Source: RHKX01 sp035759925
GTDB lineage: Bacteria; Actinomycetota; Thermoleophilia; Solirubrobacterales; 70-9
Direction: 5' to 3'
DNA: 5,594 bases
NCBI GenBank assembly: GCA_035759925.1
Contig: DASTTY010000090.1
Location: 1-5,594 of the forward strand
Within the stretch, counting starts at the first letter, position 1. Every line of letters starts with the position of its first letter. The translations under genes and the position numbers were made by a program. Under the pieces are notes generated by a model. That model worked only from the letters and a program-made list of their open reading frames with translations. It was not told the DNA's origin and searched no databases. Below, piece by piece: positions 1 through 5,513 of this stretch.

Positions 1-1
1 C

Positions 2-145
2 TGCTCCGGCGAGGTCGAGGACGACGAGATCCTCGAGTTCGTCGCCGCCAAGGTCTCGCCGCAGAAGAAGATCCGCCTGCTCGAGCGGATCGAGGCGATC
101 CCGAAGTCGGCCTCGGGGAAGATCCTCCGCCGCCAGCTCAAATAG
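2..145 (+). CDS. AMP-forming acyl-CoA ligase / synthetase, C-terminal end (partial)
   Basis: Only the last 47 codons and the TAG stop are in the window; the gene begins to the left. The peptide ends in PKSASGKILRRQLK. This is the A10 motif closing the small C-terminal domain of the ANL superfamily (4-coumarate:CoA ligase, fatty-acyl-CoA synthetase). Its lysine (SGK) is the residue that in this family contacts the acyl-adenylate during the first half-reaction. The preceding segment, EILEFVAAKVSPQKK, fits the helix and basic turn usual just before it. By family knowledge the enzyme activates a carboxylic acid with ATP and transfers it to CoA in the cytosol. The substrate cannot be read from this tail; the Q-L-K ending and the lack of further residues favour a CoA ligase over an NRPS adenylation domain. 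Its stop directly abuts the stop of the convergent oxidoreductase gene. Confidence 0.9.
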   Translation, partial: CSGEVEDDEILEFVAAKVSPQKKIRLLERIEAIPKSASGKILRRQLK

Positions 146-988
146 CTAGCCGAGCGAGCCTGCCAATTCCGCCAGGTGCTCGACGTAAGGCTCGATCTGC
201 TCGGCCGGCGCCGGCGGTAGGTAGAAGACGGCGCGGTCGACCCCGGCGGCGGCGAATCGCCGCAACGCCTCGGCCTCGGGCTTGACCGCGTAGAAGGTGA
301 CCGGGATCCGGTCGCGGCCGGCGGCGGCGGCGCGCCCCTGGAGGTCGGCGATCCGGTCGGGCAGCTCGCGGAGCCGGGTCTCGGGGTTCGGGATCCACTC
401 GTCGGCGAGCGCGACGACGCGGTCGAGCGCACCGCCCGAGTTACCGCCGACGAGGATCGGCGGATGCGGGCGCTGGAGGGGCTTCGGCCAGGACCAGATC
501 GGCTCGAAGTCGACATGGCGGCCGTGGTAGGAGGCCTCGTCGCCGGTCCAGATCTCCTTCATCGCCTCGATCCGCTCGCGCATCAGCGAGAACCGAGACT
601 GCGGGTCGGTCCCGTGGTTCGCCATCTCCTCGAGGTTCCAGCCGGCCCCCACCCCGAACAGGAAGCGCCCGCCGGAGACGCGGTCGATCGTCGCGACTTC
701 CTTCGCCGTCGTGATCGGGTCGCGCTCGACGATCAGGCAGATCCCGGTGCCGACCAGCAACCGCTCGGTCGCCGCCGCGGCGGCGGTCAGAGCTACGAAC
801 GGGTCGTAGATCCGCGCGTACTCGTCCGGCAGCTCGCCGCCGCCCGGATACGGCGTCTCACGGCTGACCGGGATGTGGGTGTGCTCGGGGAACCACAGCG
901 ACTCGAAGCCGTGCGACTCGGCGAGCCGCCCCAGCGCGGCCGGCTGGATCGTCTCCGCGGTCGGGAAGATCGTCAGGCCGAACTTCAC
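146..988 (-). CDS. LLM-class F420-dependent oxidoreductase (Rv2161c-like)
   Basis: A 280-residue protein, the usual length for single-domain luciferase-like TIM-barrel oxidoreductases. Supporting motifs: MKFGLTIFPT as the first beta strand; ESLWFPEHTHIP (29-40), the strand-2 region that in this family contacts the deazaflavin; YDPFVALTAAAAATERLLVG (61-80); GICLIVERDPITTAKEVATI (82-101), with the P-x-x-x-A-K-E signature; DRVSGGRFLFGVGAGWNLEE (102-121), the family hallmark; and HPPILVGGNSGGALDRV (175-191) near the cofactor phosphate. Known members reduce or oxidise varied substrates with F420 (some with FMN); the substrate here is unknown. The start is GTG at 986-988, chosen because the first strand begins there and it lies 8 bases after the glycosyltransferase stop. 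I see no clear Shine-Dalgarno, so translation probably depends on the upstream gene. It is the second gene of that operon and ends tail to tail with the acyl-CoA ligase. Confidence 0.92.
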   Translation of the reverse strand: MKFGLTIFPTAETIQPAALGRLAESHGFESLWFPEHTHIPVSRETPYPGGGELPDEYARIYDPFVALTAAAAATERLLVGTGICLIVERDPITTAKEVATIDRVSGGRFLFGVGAGWNLEEMANHGTDPQSRFSLMRERIEAMKEIWTGDEASYHGRHVDFEPIWSWPKPLQRPHPPILVGGNSGGALDRVVALADEWIPNPETRLRELPDRIADLQGRAAAAGRDRIPVTFYAVKPEAEALRRFAAAGVDRAVFYLPPAPAEQIEPYVEHLAELAGSLG

Positions 989-996
989 CGGCGCAG

Positions 997-2301
997 CTAC
1001 CCGTGGGCGGCGATCAGCTCCGCCGCCCGCTCGGTTCCGCGGACCCCCGCGAGGTGATCGGAGACGCCCGCGAGCCGGTCGGCGAGCCCGGCGTCGGCGA
1101 GCAGCGCGTCGATCGCGCCGGTCAGCTCACCGCCGTCGTGCGCATAGGTGTCGAGGCGCTTGCCGAAGCCGGTCTCGTCGATCCGCTGCGCGTTGTCGTA
1201 CTGGTCCCAGAAGAGCGGCAGGACGACCATCGGCTTGCCGAAGTGGAGGGCTTCGGTGACCGTGTTGTTGCCGCCGTGGGTGACGACGAGATCGACCTCG
1301 GGGAGCAGCGAGACCTGTGGCAGGAACTCGGCGCCGGCCATGTTCGGCGCGAGCTCGAGCTCGGTGTGCTGAGGCCCCATCGAGACGATCACGCGATAGG
1401 GCGCGTCGGCGAGCTCCTCGATCAACTTCCGCATCAGGCCGACGTCGCCGGAGCCGAGCGAGCCGAGGCTGAGGTATACGAGCGGTCGCTCGGCGAGCTC
1501 TTCCATCGCGAGCCGATCCGGCAGCCGCCACGGCTCGTCGGTGTCGCGGACGCAGGACTCGAGGTTGCGCCAGATCCCCGACAGCGGGTCGGCGCGGCTG
1601 TAGTCGACGGCGTCCGGATAGAGCCAGAGGTTGAGGTCCGGCGAGTCGTGGATCAGCTCGAAGGGCGGCAGCTCGGGCGCTCCGCGCTCGCGGCAGAACT
1701 CGTTGAACGGTTCGTACAGGGGCCGGATCACCCGCCGGTACTCCTCCCGGAAAGCGTCCCAGCCGCCGCGGTCGGCGACCGGATAGCCCGAGAAGGCCGG
1801 CGGCACGTCCCGGTCCTTGATCTCGGCCGGGTTGCAGGAGACGATTCGCACCCACGGCACCCCGCTCGCGGGCAGGGCCGGGAAGGCGACGACGTTGTCC
1901 TCGACGATCACGTCCGGCCGGACCTCGTCGATGATCTCGACGAGCCGCTCGTCGACGTAGCGGGCGCCGTCGATCAGCGCCTCGAAGGTCGGCGCGATGA
2001 ACCCCTCGAGCTGCTCGATCGTCGGCTTCCGGAAGACCGGCGCGGTCTCGCGGATGTAGTCCTTCCAGAACTGGCCGGCGTCCTCCTCCTGCTCGGGCGG
2101 CGGCCCGAGCCGCATCAGCCGCTCCTCGAAGCCCTTCTCGACGAAGGTCCCGGCGAACGACTCCTCGGCGATGAAGACGACACGCCATCCGCGGTGGCGC
2201 ATCACGTCGGCGATGCCGATGCAGTTGTTGGTCGGGCCGAAGGCGCCTTCGGGGAAGAAGATCACCGTGCCGGCGCTGCCCGGTTCGACCCCTGCGGCCA
2301 T
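997..2301 (-). CDS. GT1/MGT-family glycosyltransferase (UDP-glycosyltransferase-like, GT-B fold)
   Basis: A 434-residue protein of normal GT-B length. The C-terminal nucleotide-sugar domain is clear: LVYLSLGSLGSG (274-285), YRVIVSMGPQ (302-311), FLPQVSLLPEVDLVVTHGG (326-344), then HGGNNTVTEALHFGKP (342-357) and LPLFWDQYDNAQR (361-373). These are the bacterial version of the GT1 donor-binding signature, with the conserved HGG-N, the E-A, the G-x-P and the DQ/NA residues. The N-terminal acceptor domain starts IFFPEGAFGPTNNCIGIADV (14-33). It lacks the G-H-[VI]-x-P histidine that is the usual catalytic base of GT1 enzymes. Expected role: transfer of a sugar from an NDP-sugar to a small lipophilic acceptor in the cytosol; donor and acceptor are unknown. 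ATG at 2299-2301 is preferred because a TAGGGT -10 box lies 6 bases upstream, suggesting a leaderless mRNA. An upstream ATG at 2318-2320 runs into TAG two codons later. First gene of the operon with the oxidoreductase. Confidence 0.92.
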   Translation of the reverse strand: MAAGVEPGSAGTVIFFPEGAFGPTNNCIGIADVMRHRGWRVVFIAEESFAGTFVEKGFEERLMRLGPPPEQEEDAGQFWKDYIRETAPVFRKPTIEQLEGFIAPTFEALIDGARYVDERLVEIIDEVRPDVIVEDNVVAFPALPASGVPWVRIVSCNPAEIKDRDVPPAFSGYPVADRGGWDAFREEYRRVIRPLYEPFNEFCRERGAPELPPFELIHDSPDLNLWLYPDAVDYSRADPLSGIWRNLESCVRDTDEPWRLPDRLAMEELAERPLVYLSLGSLGSGDVGLMRKLIEELADAPYRVIVSMGPQHTELELAPNMAGAEFLPQVSLLPEVDLVVTHGGNNTVTEALHFGKPMVVLPLFWDQYDNAQRIDETGFGKRLDTYAHDGGELTGAIDALLADAGLADRLAGVSDHLAGVRGTERAAELIAAHG

Positions 2302-2307
2302 TGCGGC

Positions 2308-2313
2308 ACCCTA
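2308..2313 (-). promoter_or_regulatory. -10 box of a leaderless promoter for the glycosyltransferase operon
   Basis: Reading the minus strand, TAGGGT is followed by GCCGCA and then ATG. It matches the actinobacterial TANNNT -10 consensus, and the spacing places the expected transcription start on or within a base of the A of the start codon. No TTGAC-like -35 is visible at 17-18 bases. The alternative reading is that the AGGG of the same stretch acts as a weak Shine-Dalgarno, 7 bases before ATG. Confidence 0.55.
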
Positions 2314-2335
2314 ATCCATCTTCGCGTGACCCCCC

Positions 2336-2341
2336 TACGAT
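2336..2341 (+). promoter_or_regulatory. -10 box of a leaderless promoter for metF
   Basis: TACGAT matches TANNNT and lies 8 bases before the metF ATG at 2350. No Shine-Dalgarno is present in the short gap (TCAGCGCG), which supports a leaderless or near-leaderless transcript. No clear -35 is seen. The box is 22 bases from the oppositely oriented -10 box of the glycosyltransferase operon, so the two promoters would share the same stretch of upstream DNA. Confidence 0.6.
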
Positions 2342-2349
2342 TCAGCGCG

Positions 2350-3282
2350 ATGCGAATCCCCGATCTCCTCGCCGCCGCCGACGAGCCCTGCTTCTCGTTC
2401 GAGTTCTTCCCGCCGAAGACGAGCGAGGGCGTCGAGGAGCTGTTCGCGAACGTCGAGGACCTGAACCGGCTCGAGCCGTCGTTCGTCTCCGTCACCTACG
2501 GGGCGGCCGGTTCGACACGCGAGGGAACGGTCGAGGTCACGACCCGGCTCAAGCGCGACTACGGGATCGAGACGATGGCGCACCTCAGCGTCGTCGGCGA
2601 GACGATCGAGGGCCTCGACGCGATCCTCGACCGTCTCGAAGCCGCCGGGATCGACAACGTCCTCGCCCTGCGCGGGGATCCGCCGCGCGGGGAGCCCGAT
2701 TTCTCGCCGCCACCGGGCGGCCTGCGCAGCTCGGCCGAGCTGGCCGCGTTCATCCGCGGCCGCGAGGCGTCGGCGCGGTTCGGCGTCGGCGCCTCGTGCT
2801 TTCCCGAGATCCACCCCGAGGCCGCATCGGCGGAGGCCGACATCGCCTTCCTTCGCGAGAAGGTCGACGCCGGCGCCGAGTTCCTGATCAGCCAGCTCTT
2901 CTTCGACAACGCCGTCTACTTCGATTGGCTCCAGCAGGTTCGCGACGCCGGTATCGAGGTGCCGATCATCCCCGGGATCCTGCCGATCATCTCCCGCTCC
3001 GGCCTGCATCGCTTCTGCGACGTCTGTCAGGCCCGGATCCCCGAGCGCCTCGACGAGCAGCTCGCCGCCCTCGACGGCGACCCCGACGCCGAGCGCGCCT
3101 TCGGGATCGCCTACGCGTCGCGGCAGTGCGAGCAGCTGCTCGCCGCCGGCGCCCCCGGGGTCCACTTCTTCGTGCTCAACCGGGCGACGTCGGTCAAGGC
3201 GATCCTCGGCGCGATCAAAGCCGGCCGCCCCTGGGAGCGGACCGGCGGCGAGATCGCCGCCGCGACTCGCGGTTCGAGCTAG
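2350..3282 (+). CDS. metF: 5,10-methylenetetrahydrofolate reductase (MetF)
   Basis: A 310-residue FAD-dependent TIM-barrel enzyme that reduces 5,10-methylene-THF to 5-methyl-THF, the methyl donor for methionine synthesis. The bacterial form is normally about 290-310 residues and lacks the eukaryotic regulatory domain, as here. Motifs in order: FSFEFFPPKT (15-24), with Glu18 at the position of the catalytic Glu28 of E. coli MetF; VSVTYGAAGSTR (46-57); MAHLSVVG (76-83); LALRGDPP (105-112), with Asp110 matching the FAD-contacting Asp120; GVGASCFPEIHPEA (145-158), where the family usually has YPEGHPE; GAEFLISQLFFDN (175-187), with the folate-binding Gln; PIIPGILPI (205-213); and GVHFFVLNRA (270-279). 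The reading frame stays open far upstream, antisense to the glycosyltransferase, but homology begins only at the ATG at 2350 (MRIPDLL), which follows a -10 box. Single-gene transcript; its TAG overlaps the convergent small gene's stop at a CTAG. Confidence 0.97.
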   Translation: MRIPDLLAAADEPCFSFEFFPPKTSEGVEELFANVEDLNRLEPSFVSVTYGAAGSTREGTVEVTTRLKRDYGIETMAHLSVVGETIEGLDAILDRLEAAGIDNVLALRGDPPRGEPDFSPPPGGLRSSAELAAFIRGREASARFGVGASCFPEIHPEAASAEADIAFLREKVDAGAEFLISQLFFDNAVYFDWLQQVRDAGIEVPIIPGILPIISRSGLHRFCDVCQARIPERLDEQLAALDGDPDAERAFGIAYASRQCEQLLAAGAPGVHFFVLNRATSVKAILGAIKAGRPWERTGGEIAAATRGSS

Positions 3283-3506
3283 CGGCGGCGGCGCGCCATC
3301 CGCAGCGGCAGCAGCGACAGGAGCGGGCGCTTGCCGAGGGCATCGGAGTCCTCGCGGTCGAACGCCTGCGCGTACCGGCGCGCTGCCTCGGCCGAGGGGT
3401 ACTCCTTGCTGCCGCCGGCGCCACAATCGCGCTCGCACGCCCAGATCAGCGTCGTGCCCTCGGAGTGAAAGCGCGGCCGGTGCCCGAGCAGCCGACAGGC
3501 GAGCAC
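3279..3506 (-). CDS. Small Cys/His protein, possible zinc-ribbon-like, 75 aa (unknown function)
   Basis: A 75-residue protein starting VLACRLLGHRPRF (GTG at 3504-3506). A Cys/His set is visible: Cys4 and His9 in C-x4-H, His14, then Cys25 and Cys29 in WACERDCGAGGS. A C-x-L-x-G-H followed by a C-x2/3-C-G pair resembles small zinc-ribbon proteins such as the DUF1660 type, so metal binding is plausible but unproven. A helical part follows, YPSAEAARRYAQAFDRED (36-53), then a basic end, MARRRR. No signal peptide or membrane segment is clear. The start is 4 bases after the transporter stop, so the two genes are almost surely co-transcribed and probably translationally coupled; only a weak GGA precedes it. 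The frame is also open further upstream inside the transporter gene, but there the transporter frame is the conserved one. It overlaps the metF stop by 4 bases. Not a protein I can name. Confidence 0.75.
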   Translation of the reverse strand: MLACRLLGHRPRFHSEGTTLIWACERDCGAGGSKEYPSAEAARRYAQAFDREDSDALGKRPLLSLLPLRMARRRR

Positions 3507-3510
3507 GGCG

Positions 3511-5376
3511 CTATCCGACAGTCGTGTCGCTGGCGGTCGCGTCGCCGGCGTCGTCGGCACGGCCCGCAGGCGCCACACGGTTGCGGCCCGTACGAACGAT
3601 CGCGCCCTCCGCGATCGCCTCGCGGAGGGCCGCGCGGTAACGGCCGGGACCCCAGCGCGACGCGCTGAGCCGCGCCGCCAGGGTCCGCGTGTCGACCTCG
3701 CCCTCCTTGCCGACCTCGCGGGCGATCCGGTCGACCTCGAGGTCGATCCACTCCGGCCGCTGCTGTGTCGGAAAGCCCGCGAACGGCGAGTAGGAGGCGC
3801 TGCCCGGGCCGAGGCGGTAGCGGCGGCGGCCCTGTCGCTGCCGCTGCTCGCGGGCGCGGTGACGCTCATCGGTCCGCTCACGCGCGGCTCGCTGCTCGTC
3901 CCCTTCTTCTTCGCCGCCCTCTTCAGCCTCGGCGACCGTGATCGGCTTGGCGATGTCCTCGAGCTGTTGCTGCTCGGCCTTGACCCCGAGGAAGATCTCG
4001 ACGATGCCGCCGATCGCCATCACGATCGCGCCGACCGCGTAGCCGATCGCGACCTGGCCGGGATCGTTCGAGGAGGCGAGCCGCTCGAACACCTGCGGAC
4101 CGACGATGCCGCCGATCGCGGTGCCGATCGCGTAGTAGAACGCGATCGCGAGCGCCCGCACCTCCATCGGGAAGATCTCGCTCACGGTCAGGTAGGCGGA
4201 GCTGGCGCCGGCGGAGGCGAAGAAGAAGGTGACGCCGAGGGCAGCGATGAAGCCCCAGTCGCTGAACGCCTCGTTGTTGAAGAGGATCGCGACGATGACG
4301 AGCAGGACCGCCGAGATCAGATACGTCCCGGCGATCATCGGCCGCCGGCCGACGGTGTCGAAGAGCCGGCCGAGGAGGAGCGGGCCGAGGAAGTTGCCGG
4401 CCGCGAAGACGGCGTAGAAGATCCCGACCTTGTTCGAGGCGACGCCGAGATAGGTCGTCAGCGTCAGCCCGAGCGTGAACGTGACGGCGTTGTAGAGGAA
4501 GGCCTGCCCGACGAACAGCGAGAGGCCGAGCACGCTCCGCTTCGGATAGACGCGGAAGGCGGTCCGGGCGATCTCGCGGAACGGGATCCGCCGCCGCTGG
4601 CGGACTTCGATCGGGTCGCCCTCGGGCTTGTCGAGGTCCTCCCCGGTCTCCTCCTCGACCTCCTTCTCGATGCTGTCGACGATCTCCTCGGCCTCCTCCT
4701 CGCGGCCGTGGATGAACAGCCAGCGCGGGCTCTCCGGCACGTGCCGTCGTACGAACAGGATCCCGAGCCCGAGGATCGCGCCCATCCCGAAGGCAACGCG
4801 CCAGCCGACGTCGGCGGCGAAGATCGCCTTGTCGAGGAAGATCAGCGACAGCAGCGCGCCGCCGGCCGCGCCGAGCCAGTAGGAGCCGTTGATGATCAGG
4901 TCGATGCGGCCTCGGGCACGGGCCGGGATCAGCTCGTCGATCGCCGAGTTGATCGCTGCGTACTCACCGCCGATCCCGGCGCCGGTGAAGAACCGGGCGA
5001 GGAGGAAGAACCAGGGGGCGAACGAGAACGCCGTCGCGACCGTCGCGGTCAGGTATACGACCAGAGTCAGCAGGAACAGTTTCTTACGCCCGAAGCGGTC
5101 GGTGAGCTGACCGAAGAACAGGGCTCCGAGACAGGCGCCGGCGATGTAGATCGACGCCGCGAACGCGATGTCGGAGTTCGTCAGATCGACGCCGCTGCCC
5201 TTGGCGACGAGGGTCGGCGCAAGGAAACCGATGATCGTCACCTCGAGCCCGTCGAGGATCCAGACGGTCCCGAGCCCGATGACGACACGCCAGTGGAACC
5301 GCGACCACGGCAGGCGGTCGAGCCGGGCCGGGATCCTGGTGCGGATCGTCCCGAGCGTCTCGTCGGCCGCGCTCAT
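3511..5376 (-). CDS. MFS transporter (metabolite/sugar-porter-like) with a C-terminal winged-helix-like tail
   Basis: 621 residues: a 12-TM major facilitator body (about 30-465) plus a cytosolic tail of about 150 residues, against 400-480 usual for such porters. Motifs: DGLEVTIIG in TM1 (42-50); loop 2-3 motif A, GQLTDRFGRKK (89-99); RFFTGAGIGGEYAA (128-141); RHVPESPRWLFIHGR (211-225) after TM6; the matching loop 8-9 GRLFDTVGRRP (336-346); and VSEIFPMEVRALA (398-410). These are typical of the sugar porter and aromatic-acid/metabolite symporter groups; the substrate is not deducible. The central loop (about 226-263) is strongly charged and probably helical. The tail has an acidic run (484-493), a basic Arg/Gln-rich helix (495-520), the linker YRLGPGSASYSPF, then a compact domain (about 541-606). 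ATG at 5374-5376 is supported by a Shine-Dalgarno 8 bases upstream. First gene of an operon with the 75-aa gene; no frameshift is seen, so the tail is genuinely fused. Confidence 0.95.
   Translation of the reverse strand: MSAADETLGTIRTRIPARLDRLPWSRFHWRVVIGLGTVWILDGLEVTIIGFLAPTLVAKGSGVDLTNSDIAFAASIYIAGACLGALFFGQLTDRFGRKKLFLLTLVVYLTATVATAFSFAPWFFLLARFFTGAGIGGEYAAINSAIDELIPARARGRIDLIINGSYWLGAAGGALLSLIFLDKAIFAADVGWRVAFGMGAILGLGILFVRRHVPESPRWLFIHGREEEAEEIVDSIEKEVEEETGEDLDKPEGDPIEVRQRRRIPFREIARTAFRVYPKRSVLGLSLFVGQAFLYNAVTFTLGLTLTTYLGVASNKVGIFYAVFAAGNFLGPLLLGRLFDTVGRRPMIAGTYLISAVLLVIVAILFNNEAFSDWGFIAALGVTFFFASAGASSAYLTVSEIFPMEVRALAIAFYYAIGTAIGGIVGPQVFERLASSNDPGQVAIGYAVGAIVMAIGGIVEIFLGVKAEQQQLEDIAKPITVAEAEEGGEEEGDEQRAARERTDERHRAREQRQRQGRRRYRLGPGSASYSPFAGFPTQQRPEWIDLEVDRIAREVGKEGEVDTRTLAARLSASRWGPGRYRAALREAIAEGAIVRTGRNRVAPAGRADDAGDATASDTTVG
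3604..3630. repeat. Perfect 11-bp inverted repeat (hairpin) inside the transporter tail
   Basis: GCCCTCCGCGA and TCGCGGAGGGC are perfectly complementary around a 5-base loop (TCGCC). The hairpin lies in codons for ALREAIAEG, about 90 bases before the transporter stop and the start of the 75-aa gene. On the minus strand it is followed by GATCGTTCG rather than a T-run, so it is not an intrinsic terminator. It could shape the mRNA between the two genes, or simply reflect the coding of an Ala/Glu/Arg helix at high GC. Confidence 0.6.
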
Positions 5377-5384
5377 CGCCCCTG

Positions 5385-5390
5385 CTCTCC
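5385..5390 (-). promoter_or_regulatory. Shine-Dalgarno of the MFS transporter gene
   Basis: GGAGAG on the minus strand lies 8 bases upstream of the ATG at 5374-5376. It fixes that start and shows that this operon, unlike the metF and glycosyltransferase transcripts, is led by a 5' untranslated region. Confidence 0.7.
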
Positions 5391-5421
5391 AAAGCCACGA
5401 ATCACGACACTCGACTTACCC

Positions 5422-5459
5422 CGACCGTTTCACGTCGAAACAGCGCGGGGCGACGGTCG
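5422..5459. repeat. Nested inverted repeats in the divergent intergenic region (possible operator)
   Basis: The 137 bases between the transporter start (5376) and the next gene (5514) hold two nested inverted repeats. The inner one is GTTTC-ACGTC-GAAAC (5427-5441). The outer one pairs CGACCGT (5422-5428) with ACGGTCG (5453-5459). A third option pairs CCCCG (5419-5423) with CGGGG (5446-5450). A short palindrome with AT-richer arms in very GC-rich DNA, placed between divergent starts, is typical of a repressor binding site, but no regulator is encoded nearby and the sequence matches no operator I can name. On the minus strand, TAAGTC at 5413-5418 is an imperfect -10 candidate (TANNNT except the last base) for the transporter operon. 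Confidence 0.4.
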
Positions 5460-5498
5460 TCAGCAGCCGGACAACGCGGGCGGGCATGCGGGGTCCGC

Positions 5499-5504
5499 TA
5501 CATT
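5499..5504 (+). promoter_or_regulatory. -10 box for the gene starting at 5514
   Basis: TACATT matches TANNNT and lies 9 bases before the GTG start at 5514. There is no Shine-Dalgarno in between (TCCGCGCTC), so the transcript is probably leaderless or nearly so, like metF. No good -35 is seen in the GC-rich DNA upstream. Confidence 0.5.
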
Positions 5505-5513
5505 TCCGCGCTC

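Noticed and set aside
143..160. Possible terminator between the acyl-CoA ligase and the oxidoreductase genes
   Set aside because: TAGCTA is a palindrome only because two stop codons meet. There is no stable stem and no T-run on either strand.
770..785. Perfect 16-bp palindrome CGCCGCCGCGGCGGCG
   Set aside because: It encodes the alanine run in the oxidoreductase (AAAAAT) and is explained by GCC/GCG codons.
2091..2110. 8-bp inverted repeat GCTCGGGC/GCCCGAGC
   Set aside because: Lies inside the glycosyltransferase coding region (LGPPPEQ); expected by chance at this GC content and not near a gene end.
1003..2349. Long open plus-strand frame (449 codons) running into metF, which would give a 759-residue fusion protein
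   Set aside because: It is antisense to the well-conserved glycosyltransferase gene, has low-complexity composition, and MetF homology begins exactly at the ATG at 2350 next to a -10 box. High GC leaves such antisense frames open by chance.
2335..3438. Long minus-strand open frame opposite metF (367 codons)
   Set aside because: It mirrors the codon structure of metF, shows no recognisable domain, and also crosses the small gene in another frame.
3507..3881. N-terminal extension of the 75-aa protein to an upstream ATG, giving 200 residues
   Set aside because: The added part is Arg/Ser/Ala-rich shadow sequence within the transporter tail, whose own frame has ordered, domain-like sequence. The GTG 4 bases after the transporter stop is the natural start.
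3511..3975. Transporter tail as a separate gene joined by a missed stop or frameshift
   Set aside because: The frame is continuous, with no internal Met or ribosome site at the domain border, and codon use is like the body of the gene. A separate gene is not supported.
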